From Treponema sp. (GTDB taxonomy: Bacteria; Spirochaetota; Spirochaetia; Treponematales; Treponemataceae): 64,000 bases of DNA. The stretch is taken from contig JAFLSQ010000002.1 of the NCBI GenBank assembly GCA_022510865.1, positions 62,001 to 126,000 on the forward strand, written 5' to 3'. The translations under genes were made by a program, and so were the position numbers. Below the pieces are notes generated by a model, which saw only the letters and a program-made list of their open reading frames with translations, did no database searches and was not told the origin of the DNA. Shown piece after piece: positions 9,215-17,220 of this stretch (position 1 is the stretch's first letter; each line of letters begins with the position of its first letter).

Positions 9215-9883
9215 ATGCAGAGCATCCGCACAAAATACGCCGATTTTTTTTATTCGCATGATGACGCGCACTTTGCGCCGGCCCTCGCCTCGGAGATTGA
9301 CGGCACATACGAAAGGACAGCTGATTTTTTTGACCTTGGCATGGCAATCACAAAGTTTGATTTCTATCTCTGCTCCGACGCGCACACTTTCAGGACGCTC
9401 GCGGGAATCAGCGGTGAGAATTACAAGGATTGGATGGTCGGGAATTGCGACTTACAAAAACGCCGAATCTGCATTCTCTCCCCGCGCGCCGCAAAAGACA
9501 GGACGCCTGAGCAGATGATGAAAGTCGCGAGGCACGAGACAATCCACATGGCGATGAACAACCTTGCTCAGGCAGAAAGCGTGAGCCTTCCGCTAGCGGA
9601 GGGAATCGCAGTCGCACTGAGCGAGCAGATAAATGTCCCGTTTCTGGACGCGGGCAATCCTCCGCGGCTCACTGACCTGCTGGACGAGGAATTTTTCTGC
9701 AATCACGGCGGCTATGATTATTCCGGCGCGTACATCCTGCATCTGATTAAAAAATACGGAAAAGAGACGTTCAGGCGAATCTATGCCGGGCAACTGGATT
9801 TGCGGGAATATCTTTATGACGGATTTGAGGCCGAGGCAGTCGCCGCGCTCAAAAAATCTGCGGATTGGCAGGCCCGAGCATGA
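9215..9883 (+). CDS. Small HExxH metallopeptidase-like protein (gluzincin type)
   Basis: A 222-aa protein without signal peptide or membrane segment. VARHETIHMAMNNL (about residues 104-117) is a zincin HExxH motif. The AEGIA segment about 20 residues later supplies a plausible third zinc ligand (Glu), as in gluzincins and peptidase-MA-like proteins. The C-terminal YDYSGAYILHLIKKYGKETF resembles the helix after the active site in the same families (the SGAFILYLIEKYG pattern). It is therefore probably a zinc-dependent hydrolase acting in the cytoplasm; its substrate is unknown. Its stop overlaps the ferredoxin start as ATGA, so the two proteins are made together. Confidence 0.7.
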   Translation: MQSIRTKYADFFYSHDDAHFAPALASEIDGTYERTADFFDLGMAITKFDFYLCSDAHTFRTLAGISGENYKDWMVGNCDLQKRRICILSPRAAKDRTPEQMMKVARHETIHMAMNNLAQAESVSLPLAEGIAVALSEQINVPFLDAGNPPRLTDLLDEEFFCNHGGYDYSGAYILHLIKKYGKETFRRIYAGQLDLREYLYDGFEAEAVAALKKSADWQARA

Positions 9884-10065
9884 ACATCACGCGGATTACA
9901 AGCCTTGGCGTGTGCACGGGCTGTGGAGCGTGCGCCTCCTGCAATCACATCACGTTCGCGCAGAACGCGCTCGGCTTTCCCGAGCCTTTGGTTGACGAGA
10001 ACTGCGTCAACTGCGGAAAATGCCTTGAGCAATGCGTTTTTAACCCGGACAGACAGGATGAATGA
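9880..10065 (+). CDS. Small ferredoxin-like protein with two Cys clusters
   Basis: A 61-aa protein starting at the ATG that overlaps the previous stop; the longer ORF in the track begins upstream in the protease gene. It has two cysteine clusters, CTGCGACASC and CVNCGKCLEQC. The second is a standard CxxCxxCxxxC [4Fe-4S] site. The first has only two residues before its last Cys (CxxCxxCxxC), which is atypical. The sequence between and around them (GFPEPLVDENC) resembles the ferredoxin-like N-terminal part of FrhB-type proteins, so this could be a free-standing electron carrier or a remnant of a larger one. Coupling to a metalloprotease-like gene is unusual. Confidence 0.7.
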   Translation: MNITRITSLGVCTGCGACASCNHITFAQNALGFPEPLVDENCVNCGKCLEQCVFNPDRQDE

Positions 10066-10198
10066 GCGAGCACAAAACTGATTGCAGAGCCGCGCCGGAA
10101 AATCAGACAGATTCCAGTCTGCGGAGGCAGAGCGGTGATTGAGAAGCCATGCCCATTTTTGCATACTCTGCGGAACTGCGTGGCATTCCGCAGGCATA

Positions 10199-10226
10199 AA
10201 AAAAGACCCCGCACAATGCGGGGCCG
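10199..10226 (-). terminator. Rho-independent terminator after the small lipoprotein gene
   Basis: CCCCGCA-CAA-TGCGGGG hairpin (10208-10224) followed on the minus strand by a T-rich run (complement of aaaaaaaga). Confidence 0.85.
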
Positions 10227-10245
10227 CAATCACTTGGCGTGACGA

Positions 10246-10677
10246 TTAAATTTTTCCGATGTAATACTTCTGGTACGCGCTCTGTGTACCTTTTGCTGCG
10301 GGGGGTTCCCACCACTCCGAGAACCTTATCAGGTTTCCGCCGTCAGTTACCGTGCCTTCACAATATCGCTCATCATCGCCTTTGGCAACAGTCATTGTTA
10401 TCTCGTCGCCGGGTTCCGTGGTGTCGCCTTCGTATGTGCCTGTATATAGGTCCTCACCCCATTTTACATCAACTTTTCCGCCAGAATAAAACGTAAATAT
10501 TATGCCTACTTCTTCGTAGATTTCATAATCATTCTCGTCCGGCTGGGTGCTGTAATACATGCCAACGTATCCCCACTCAGACACGACGGAACCGCCTACA
10601 TCATTCTTGCATGACACGAACGCACACGCAAGAACCAACGCGGCAACCGCCGCCAGAACAGTTGAGAATCTTTTCAT
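10246..10677 (-). CDS. Hypothetical small lipoprotein
   Basis: The start is the ATG at 10677, with AGGAGGA just upstream; the longer track ORF runs into the promoter. The product is 143 aa with a signal peptide MKRFSTVLAAVAALVLACAFVSC, where VSC is the likely lipobox. The mature part is about 120 aa, acidic and Tyr/Gly-rich, and alternates short beta-strand-like stretches (IIFTFYSGGKVDVKWG, LYTGTYEGD). This resembles the small beta-barrel-like lipocalin/DUF domains common in gut treponeme lipoproteins, but I cannot name a family. It is monocistronic, with its own promoter and a strong terminator. Confidence 0.75.
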   Translation of the reverse strand: MKRFSTVLAAVAALVLACAFVSCKNDVGGSVVSEWGYVGMYYSTQPDENDYEIYEEVGIIFTFYSGGKVDVKWGEDLYTGTYEGDTTEPGDEITMTVAKGDDERYCEGTVTDGGNLIRFSEWWEPPAAKGTQSAYQKYYIGKI

Positions 10678-10729
10678 AAGATTCCTCCTAGAAATAAATG
10701 TATTGCCCCGAACTTTGCGGAACACAGTA

Positions 10730-10757
10730 ACTATACAAAAAAAAAGTATTGAGTCAA
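10730..10757 (-). promoter_or_regulatory. Promoter of the small lipoprotein gene, with a T9 tract in its spacer
   Basis: On the minus strand TTGACT (10757-10752), a 16-base spacer containing nine consecutive T, then TATAGT (10735-10730). A change of one T would alter the spacer to 15 or 17 bases. Confidence 0.65.
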
Positions 10758-10830
10758 CCGACGCAGGATTTCCCATCCCGGCCGTGCCGTTACGGGAGAC
10801 TTTGTTCCATGGGGCAGCCTTTGCGTTCTA

Positions 10831-10860
10831 TTGCGGTTCCCAGCGGTTCTGTGCTACAAT
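10831..10860 (+). promoter_or_regulatory. Promoter of the PNPOx-like gene
   Basis: TTGCGG (10831-10836), 18-base spacer, TACAAT (10855-10860). The expected transcription start is about 25 bases before the ATG at 10893. Confidence 0.5.
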
Positions 10861-10892
10861 CGGCGGAGACAACAGTTTTACAGGAGCGGACA

Positions 10893-11312
10893 ATGCAGAC
10901 AAAAGAGCGGATAATCGACTTCATCAAAAAGCAGAAGACGGCGTTCATCGCGTCCGTGGACGAGGACGGCTTCCCGAACATGAAGGCGATGCTCGCGCCG
11001 CGCAAGATTGACGGCAACCATTTTTATTTCACCACGAACACATCAAGCCTGCGCGTCGCCCAGTACGGGAAAAATCCCAAGGCGAGCATTTATTTTTACA
11101 ATCGGGGGCGTTTCAAGTACGAGGGAGTGATGCTCACCGGCACGATGGAAGTGCTCCACGACGAGGCGACCAAAAAAGAAATCTGGCGCATGGGCGACAC
11201 GATGTTCTACAAAAAAGGCGTGACCGACCCGGACTACTGCGTGCTCAGGTTCACCGCGCACAAGGCGCGCCACTACTGCGACCTTAAATCCGAGAGCTTT
11301 GACTTTGTATGA
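10893..11312 (+). CDS. Pyridoxamine 5'-phosphate oxidase-related flavoprotein
   Basis: A 139-aa split-barrel protein of the PNPOx-like / general stress protein 26 group, which binds FMN or a similar cofactor in the cytoplasm. The start is set by AGGAG seven bases before the ATG at 10893; the earlier start in the track lacks support. Typical stretches are KTAFIASVDEDGFPNMKAML (first strands), FYFTTNTSSLRVAQYGKNPKASIYFY (cofactor-binding region) and FKYEGVMLTGTMEV. True PNP oxidases are larger and carry extra substrate residues, so the physiological reaction is not known. It lies alone between two convergent or divergent neighbours. Confidence 0.85.
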   Translation: MQTKERIIDFIKKQKTAFIASVDEDGFPNMKAMLAPRKIDGNHFYFTTNTSSLRVAQYGKNPKASIYFYNRGRFKYEGVMLTGTMEVLHDEATKKEIWRMGDTMFYKKGVTDPDYCVLRFTAHKARHYCDLKSESFDFV

Positions 11313-11362
11313 GAATGACCGCGCCACGCAAAGGCGGCACAGAACCGCGGTTTTCCGCAAAA

Positions 11363-12370
11363 CTATCGGCCTGAATCTTTTCCGCGCGGCCCGAAATTCC
11401 GCTGTCTAGCGCGCACTTCCTGAATAATCAGGTTTCCGCTCTCAAGCTGGTCAATCAAATCCCAATGATAGTCAAGGTTGCTCGGCGGGAAAGGCGGCTT
11501 GGCAGGAGGCTTCACGCGGCTGTTCGCCTCCCGGGCAATCTGCATCAAATCCTCAAAAGTCTCTTTGCCGGCAATGCGCACAAGATAAGGCTCGCTGTCT
11601 GCAATCAGAATGCGCCCGTCCTGCGAGAAGGTGAGAGAATCCGCGTCAAAAGGGATTGGAGCGACCACATTTCTGATTGAATTGCTTCTGCCTGATGTTG
11701 CGGAGTAATTGTTGCCGCAGGAATAAAGATGCTTGTCAACAAAAAAACTCTCGCCGCCAAATTCGGCGGACGCTTTTTCCGGCGAGTATTCCATATCAGA
11801 AATCCAGTAGCGGATATCAAAAATTCCGCTCGGGGTGATGTAAAGGCATCCGATGTTGCGGTCAACGCTCTGCCCGCTGATTTTTATTCCGTCGGATGAG
11901 GCGTTGCCGCGCCAGCAGTTCTTGTCATCCTCGTCCTGAACAAAAAAATTCAGGTACATTTTTCCGTCGTCAACGGCAAGCGCAATCCTGTTCTGCTGTA
12001 ATTTTGAGAAAATGAGCACAAGCTCGCCGGCGAGCGCGCTGCCGCCCGGACTGCTCTCCGCAAGATTCTGCGCCATGGAAATCGGCAGGAAATCAATATC
12101 CACGCTCTCCGCTTTTTTTGCAGTGGCCGCATTCACAAAGCGAGCCTGCCTCTGCGCGTAGCTCTCAGGCTCCGCCGCACGGTCCAAATGCCAGCCATAA
12201 TAAGTTTTCAAGACGATTACAATGACCGGATTTTGCTCCGGGTCAGGCTGCTCAAAAAAAACGTACCTGTCCCTGCCCTCCCAAATTCCCAGGAGCTGGT
12301 CGGGAAGCGGGGATGAATGCGCGGGGCACAGGAAAATCATCAGGAGGCCGAGCAAAAAACCTTTTCTCAT
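11363..12370 (-). CDS. Hypothetical exported protein
   Basis: Starting at the ATG at 12370 gives a 335-aa protein with a cleavable signal peptide (MRKGFLLGLLMIFLCPAHSS). The ORF in the track begins 12 codons earlier at a position without support. The mature part starts with PDQLLGIWEGRDRYVFF, like many treponeme exported proteins with a lipocalin-like 'LxGxWxG' opening, and continues with beta-rich sequence. Asn- and Ser-rich stretches and a Pro-rich segment (VKPPAKPPFPPSN) precede the C-terminus. No catalytic motif was recognised. It is divergent from thiI; a GATAAT lies nine bases before its ATG, so its leader would be only a few bases long. Confidence 0.7.
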   Translation of the reverse strand: MRKGFLLGLLMIFLCPAHSSPLPDQLLGIWEGRDRYVFFEQPDPEQNPVIVIVLKTYYGWHLDRAAEPESYAQRQARFVNAATAKKAESVDIDFLPISMAQNLAESSPGGSALAGELVLIFSKLQQNRIALAVDDGKMYLNFFVQDEDDKNCWRGNASSDGIKISGQSVDRNIGCLYITPSGIFDIRYWISDMEYSPEKASAEFGGESFFVDKHLYSCGNNYSATSGRSNSIRNVVAPIPFDADSLTFSQDGRILIADSEPYLVRIAGKETFEDLMQIAREANSRVKPPAKPPFPPSNLDYHWDLIDQLESGNLIIQEVRARQRNFGPRGKDSGR

Positions 12371-12394
12371 CGTTAAATGATTATCGGCAGGTGG

Positions 12395-12423
12395 TTCAAA
12401 AAACAAAGGATTTATTTTATAAT
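12395..12423 (+). promoter_or_regulatory. Promoter giving a predicted leaderless thiI mRNA
   Basis: TTCAAA (12395-12400), 17-base spacer, TATAAT (12418-12423), then six bases to the thiI ATG at 12430. No Shine-Dalgarno sequence fits that ATG. A three-codon ORF (ATG CAG GTA TGA) also overlaps the site. Confidence 0.5.
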
Positions 12424-12429
12424 GCAGGT

Positions 12430-13602
12430 ATGACGTATCTTGCGAAAATCGGGGAGCTGACGCTCAAAGGCTCCAACATCCAGGAATTCGAGACGCTTCT
12501 GCGGCAGAACATCGCGAAATATCTTGCGGGCACTTCCGCAAAGGCCACGGTGCGTGCGGGACGGCTTTACATCGACTGCGAGGAGGGCGACTGCGGCAAG
12601 GCTGAATTCGCGCTAAGTCATCTGATTGGAATAACCGGATGGGCAAGGGCACACACCTGCGGAAAAACAATCTCTGAAATCAAAGAGACGGTCTTCAATC
12701 TGGCGCGCGCTGAGGCGGAGAAAGGCAGCCGGACTTTCAAGATTGACGCAAGGCGGGCGGACAAAAGTTTTCCGCTCACATCATATCAGATTTGCTGCGA
12801 GGCTGCGGGCGACGCGGAATCTGTGATGAAAGTCGATGTCCACAATCCCGATACTGTGATTTACGTTGAGGTCCGCGAGCAGTGCTTTGTCTACGCGCAC
12901 TCCAACAAAGGGCACCGCGGGCTTCCCGTCGGCTCCAGCGGGAAAGGCCTGCTTCTTCTTTCCGGCGGATTGGATTCCCCGGTCGCGTGCTACAGGATGC
13001 TCAGGCGCGGCATGAAAATCGAATGCTGCTATTTTCATTCTTATCCGTACACTTCCGATGAGGCAAAGCAGAAAGTCGTGACGCTGGCGCAGAAACTCGC
13101 TTTCTACGGAATCACGACATATCTGAACATAATTCCGTTCACGCAGGTGCAGATGAGAATCCGCGAGAGAGCACCTGAGGCGTGGTCTACGCTGATGCTG
13201 CGAGTGTGCATGATGAAGACCGCGAACATTCTCGCAAGGCGGTGCAAGGCAAAGTGCATAATCACTGGGGAAAGTCTTGGGCAGGTTGCAAGCCAGACAA
13301 TCGAGAATATGAGCGTGACCGAGCATTTTGCGGAGCTTCCCCTGCTCCGCCCCCTTTGCGGGATGGACAAGGAGGAAATCATCAAAGACGCGATTCTGAT
13401 AGACACATACGAGACCTCAATCCTGCCTTACGAGGACTGCTGCGTGCTTTTCTCGCCGAGGCATCCTGTCCTGCGGGCAAAACCGGAGCAGGCGGAGGAG
13501 ATTTACGCCGCGCTTGACGCTGACGCGCTGATTGAGCAGGCCTACAACGAGCGTGAGATTATCAAACTGACGGCGAACGGCGAGCCGGTGGTAAAGACAT
13601 AA
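12430..13602 (+). CDS. thiI: tRNA 4-thiouridine synthase ThiI
   Basis: A 390-aa enzyme that adenylates U8 of tRNA and inserts sulfur to give 4-thiouridine; some homologues also act in thiamin thiazole synthesis. The N-terminal segment MTYLAKIGELTLKGSN opens the ferredoxin-like and THUMP RNA-binding domains (to about residue 160). The PP-loop ATPase follows, with SGGLDSPVACYRM near 180, and the ITGESLGQVASQT and LRPLCGMDKEEI segments are family hallmarks. Enterobacterial ThiI is near 480 aa with a C-terminal rhodanese domain; that domain is absent here, as in many bacteria, so sulfur must come by another route. The ATG at 12430 is chosen because homologues start there. The stop overlaps the next start by one base. 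Confidence 0.93.
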   Translation: MTYLAKIGELTLKGSNIQEFETLLRQNIAKYLAGTSAKATVRAGRLYIDCEEGDCGKAEFALSHLIGITGWARAHTCGKTISEIKETVFNLARAEAEKGSRTFKIDARRADKSFPLTSYQICCEAAGDAESVMKVDVHNPDTVIYVEVREQCFVYAHSNKGHRGLPVGSSGKGLLLLSGGLDSPVACYRMLRRGMKIECCYFHSYPYTSDEAKQKVVTLAQKLAFYGITTYLNIIPFTQVQMRIRERAPEAWSTLMLRVCMMKTANILARRCKAKCIITGESLGQVASQTIENMSVTEHFAELPLLRPLCGMDKEEIIKDAILIDTYETSILPYEDCCVLFSPRHPVLRAKPEQAEEIYAALDADALIEQAYNEREIIKLTANGEPVVKT

Positions 13603-14393
13603 TGAAAAAAGAGGAAAAAGCGCTTTTATTCAATCTTCTCAAAACCGCTGACGCGGCAATCCACGGCTACACGCGCGATGTGTTCGCTGATGAGCGGACT
13701 TTCTCTGATGACGAGGCTGCCCCGCAAAAAACGGATTTTCATGCAGAGACGGGCGGGAAAATCGCGGATGATGAGTCCCAATCCGGGATGGTATCACAGA
13801 GCGCGCAATCCAATCGGGACGGAATCACGCTTGATGATGTGAAGGCAAAAATCATGCGGTGCACGCGCTGCCCGCTCGCGCGAACAAGGAACAGTGTTGT
13901 GCCGGGGCAAGGCGTAGAGAATCCGCTTGTGCTTGTAGTCGGCGAGGGGCCTGGCGCGGATGAGGATGCGACCGGGCTTCCGTTCGTGGGAAAGGCGGGC
14001 GTCCTACTTGACAAGATGCTCGCCGCAATTCAGCTTGACCGCGCAAAAAACTGCTACATCGCGAATGTGGTGAAGTGCCGGCCGCCGCAGAACCGCAATC
14101 CGGAGCCGGAGGAGCAGGCCGCTTGCTTCGGCTTTCTGGAGGCGCAGATTCATATCCTAAAGCCAAGGATGATTCTCTGCATGGGAAAAATCGCCGCGGA
14201 AAAACTTCTTGACCGCCCGCTTCCAATCACGCGCGAGCACGGCAACTTTTTTGAGTACAACGGCATTCCGCTCATGCCCACATATCATCCAAGCGCGCTT
14301 CTGCGGAACGAGGAGCTTAAGCGTCCCGCATGGGAGGATTTGAAAGGCTTCCGCCGCAGACTTGACCAGATTTTGGGGCAGAGCCAGGCATGA
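13602..14393 (+). CDS. Uracil-DNA glycosylase, family 4 (iron-sulfur type)
   Basis: Removes uracil from DNA as the first step of base-excision repair. The catalytic domain occupies residues about 75-260: GEGPGADEDATGLPFVG is the family 4 motif 1, and MPTYHPSALLRN is the C-terminal catalytic/binding motif. CTRCPLARTRN, together with the C in ANVVKCRPP and later cysteines, fits the family's [4Fe-4S] ligands. The first 75 residues are an acidic, low-complexity extension without a known role. It is coupled to thiI (TAATG) upstream and to priA (ATGA) downstream, forming a small DNA/RNA maintenance operon. Confidence 0.9.
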   Translation: MKKEEKALLFNLLKTADAAIHGYTRDVFADERTFSDDEAAPQKTDFHAETGGKIADDESQSGMVSQSAQSNRDGITLDDVKAKIMRCTRCPLARTRNSVVPGQGVENPLVLVVGEGPGADEDATGLPFVGKAGVLLDKMLAAIQLDRAKNCYIANVVKCRPPQNRNPEPEEQAACFGFLEAQIHILKPRMILCMGKIAAEKLLDRPLPITREHGNFFEYNGIPLMPTYHPSALLRNEELKRPAWEDLKGFRRRLDQILGQSQA

Positions 14394-16402
14394 AATATCT
14401 TCAGATTATCCTGAACCTGCCTGTGAACCAGAGCTTCACCTACTCGTACATTCCGCCGGAAGAGGAGAAAAATCCCCCGGAAATAGGCAAGCGCGCGCAG
14501 ATATTTTTCGGCAACAAAAAGACAGAGGGATTTATAATCGGCATCTCGGATGAGATTCCCGCGGACTGCCCGGTTGAGGCGGGAAAAATCAGGCCGATTA
14601 AGCGCGTGATTGACAAGGAGCCTCTTTTCGGAGATGAGCTGATTGAGATTGCGCGGTGGATTTCCCGCTATTATCTTTGCACGCTGGGCGAATCGGTTTT
14701 TGCGATGATTCCGTCCGGAAGGCGCGAGAGCGGCGCATCGGGCTTTTCTTTTGATGAGGAAATGAGCGAGAGCGCGGCAGTCACACTCTCCGATGAGCAG
14801 AAGTCGGCCGTCGAGAAAATCTGCGCCTCCAGCGCGGCTCTGACAAAAGACAATCAGTCAAAGGATTTTTTTCACTATCTTTACGGCCCAACGGGAACCG
14901 GCAAAACCGAGGTTTTTCTGTCGCTTGCAGATAGAATTCTTGCGGACGGGAAAGGCGTGATTTATCTTGTGCCAGAAATCGCGCTGACAGGTCAGGTGGC
15001 GAAATCAATCACAGGGCGTTTCGGAAAAACAGCGGCGGTGCTTCATTCCGGGCTGACACCGTCGCAGCGGCTTGGCGAATGGCGGCGGATAATGCACAGG
15101 GAAGCGCGGGTGGTTGTCGGGGCGCGCTCGGCGGTGTTCGCGCCCGTCCCGAATCTTGGGCTGATTATCATTGATGAGGAGCATGACGGCTCGTATAAAT
15201 CCGGGAGCACGCCGCGCTACCACGCAAGGCAGGTTGCGATGCACAGGGCGGTGAGCCTTAGAATCCCGCTTGTGATGGGAAGTGCGACGCCGTCCGTGGA
15301 ATCCTGGCACGGAATGAGAGGCGGGACAATCACGCGGCACACGCTAACAAAAAGGCTTTCCGGCGGGGAAATGCCGTCGCTCTCATGCATTGACCTGAAC
15401 TATTATCCGGATGGCGGATGCATCTCGCGGCCTTTGGAGGAGGCGGTCAGAAAATCACTGGAAAAAGGCAGGCAGTCAATCCTCTTTCTGAACCGGCGCG
15501 GATTCACGCATTTTTTCCGCTGCAACTCATGCGGCTACGAGCTTGTCTGCAAGAACTGCTCCGTGCCGATGACATACCATAAATCAGTGCACAGGCTGCG
15601 CTGCCACTACTGCGGATGGTCGGCATATCCTCCGCAGAGCTGCCCCCAGTGCGGCTCGATTGACATCGGCTCATCGGGGTTCGGAACGGAGTACATTGAG
15701 GCGGAGACACGCTCAAAATTCCCGAACGCGCGGATTATTCGGCTTGACACTGACGCGCTGAGATCCAAGACCGAGCTGCTTGAGAAACTTGACGCATTCC
15801 GAAACGGCGAGTACGACATAATGCTTGGCACTCAGATGGTCGCAAAAGGACTGAATTTTCCACGGCTTGAGCTTGTGGGCGTGATTCTTGCGGACGCGGG
15901 GCTTCACATGCCCGATTTCCGCGCGGCGGAGCGGACTTTCTCGCTCATAACCCAGGTTGCAGGCCGTGCCGGGCGGTATTTTCCTGACGGCAAGGTTTTT
16001 GTGCAGACTTACAGCCCCGGCAACGACAGCATCCGATTCGCATGCACGAACAGAACCGCGGATTTTTATGACTGCGAGCTTAGGCAGAGGCAGTCGCTGA
16101 ATTTTCCGCCTTTTTGCAGGCTGCTCCGGCTTGTTTTCAGAAGTTTTGACCGCAAACTTGCGGAGGCAACAGCGGATGAGGCGGTGCGCATTCTTGCCAA
16201 GGACGCGCCCAGAGGCGTTGAGATTGTCGGCCCAGCCGAATGCCCCATCGAAAAAATAAATTCAAACTGGCGTTATCAGATTCTTATGAAATCAGGCTCG
16301 ATTATCCCGCTGCAAAGCATGGCGCGAGGACTTCTGGCGAATCTATCGCGAAATCAGAATGTGTACATTGAATGCGATGTTGACCCCGTGAGCCTTTTGT
16401 GA
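14390..16402 (+). CDS. priA: Primosomal protein N' (PriA), replication-restart helicase
   Basis: A 670-aa superfamily 2 helicase that recognises stalled forks and reloads the replisome. The N-terminal 3'-DNA-binding domain begins MKYLQIILNLPVNQSFTYSY. The Walker A motif is GPTGTGKTEVF (about residue 165) and the Walker B motif is IIIDEEHDGSYKS. Four Cys pairs (CNSCGYELVCKNC, CHYCGW, CPQCGS) form the zinc-binding insertion. TQVAGRAGR is helicase motif VI. Length is close to the usual 700-730 aa. The start overlaps the glycosylase stop as ATGA. No terminator is visible before the convergent truA gene. Confidence 0.96.
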   Translation: MKYLQIILNLPVNQSFTYSYIPPEEEKNPPEIGKRAQIFFGNKKTEGFIIGISDEIPADCPVEAGKIRPIKRVIDKEPLFGDELIEIARWISRYYLCTLGESVFAMIPSGRRESGASGFSFDEEMSESAAVTLSDEQKSAVEKICASSAALTKDNQSKDFFHYLYGPTGTGKTEVFLSLADRILADGKGVIYLVPEIALTGQVAKSITGRFGKTAAVLHSGLTPSQRLGEWRRIMHREARVVVGARSAVFAPVPNLGLIIIDEEHDGSYKSGSTPRYHARQVAMHRAVSLRIPLVMGSATPSVESWHGMRGGTITRHTLTKRLSGGEMPSLSCIDLNYYPDGGCISRPLEEAVRKSLEKGRQSILFLNRRGFTHFFRCNSCGYELVCKNCSVPMTYHKSVHRLRCHYCGWSAYPPQSCPQCGSIDIGSSGFGTEYIEAETRSKFPNARIIRLDTDALRSKTELLEKLDAFRNGEYDIMLGTQMVAKGLNFPRLELVGVILADAGLHMPDFRAAERTFSLITQVAGRAGRYFPDGKVFVQTYSPGNDSIRFACTNRTADFYDCELRQRQSLNFPPFCRLLRLVFRSFDRKLAEATADEAVRILAKDAPRGVEIVGPAECPIEKINSNWRYQILMKSGSIIPLQSMARGLLANLSRNQNVYIECDVDPVSLL

Positions 16403-16424
16403 CAGGCCGGAAAATCAGGGAATC

Positions 16425-17219
16425 TCACTGATGGCGGCGCACTCCGTCAAACTTAATCTCGTATAAAAAAAGTCCGTCCGGCGGAGCGGTCACACCCGCA
16501 GCCGTCCTGTCACGTCTCTCCATGATTTTTCTGAGCGAATCGTCCGGGGCGCGGCTCTTGTCCAGCGTGACGAGCGTGCCCGTGAGCGTGCGGACCATTT
16601 TCCACAGGAACGCGTTGGCCTCAATCTGAAAGACAAGCAGATTTTTCCCGAAAATATCTTTTTGCAGGAAAAAGTGCGCGTCATCGATATAACGGCTCAT
16701 AGAAAGGCTTCCGTCTCCGCTGGCACAAAAGGACGTGCAGTCGCACTCGCCGCGAAGACAATCGCAGAGGGAATTCAGGTGATTTAAATCCGGAGAGTAG
16801 TTTCTGACGCGCCAGGCATAACGGGAAGTGCTGGCGGGAACATCATCCTCAAAAGAAATGAAATAGCGGTAGACACGGCTTGTGGCATTCTTGCGGGCAT
16901 TAAAATCAGCGGGAACTTCACGCGCGGCTGTGACGCGCACATCGCGGGGCAGGAAAGCATTGACCGCCCGAACATAATTTTCCGTGGGCATTGATTTCAC
17001 AGGCGAATAAAAATTCGCGGCCTGGGCCAGAGCATGAACGCCGCTGTCCGTGCGCCCCGAGCCATAGACCGCGGTTGCCTGTCCGTGGATTTTCTCCAGA
17101 GCGCGCTCAACCTCGCCTTGAACCGTGCGGAACGCCTCGCCGCCGGCCGCGTCATCCTGCCGCTGCCAGCCGCAGAAATCAGTTCCGTCATAAGACAGGG
17201 TGAGCAGAATATTGCGCAT
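16425..17219 (-). CDS. truA: tRNA pseudouridine synthase A
   Basis: A 264-aa enzyme converting U38-40 of tRNAs to pseudouridine. The catalytic Asp lies in GSGRTDSGVHALAQAANF (about residues 53-70), the defining TruA motif. The opening RNILLTLSYDGTDFCGWQRQ is also typical. Two ATGs are possible: 17219, aligning with family starts, and 17234, inside the preceding gene; I prefer 17219, although neither has a convincing Shine-Dalgarno sequence. It is the last gene of the acpS-DUF2225-truA stretch and converges on priA. Confidence 0.94.
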   Translation of the reverse strand: MRNILLTLSYDGTDFCGWQRQDDAAGGEAFRTVQGEVERALEKIHGQATAVYGSGRTDSGVHALAQAANFYSPVKSMPTENYVRAVNAFLPRDVRVTAAREVPADFNARKNATSRVYRYFISFEDDVPASTSRYAWRVRNYSPDLNHLNSLCDCLRGECDCTSFCASGDGSLSMSRYIDDAHFFLQKDIFGKNLLVFQIEANAFLWKMVRTLTGTLVTLDKSRAPDDSLRKIMERRDRTAAGVTAPPDGLFLYEIKFDGVRRHQ

Positions 17220-17220
17220 C

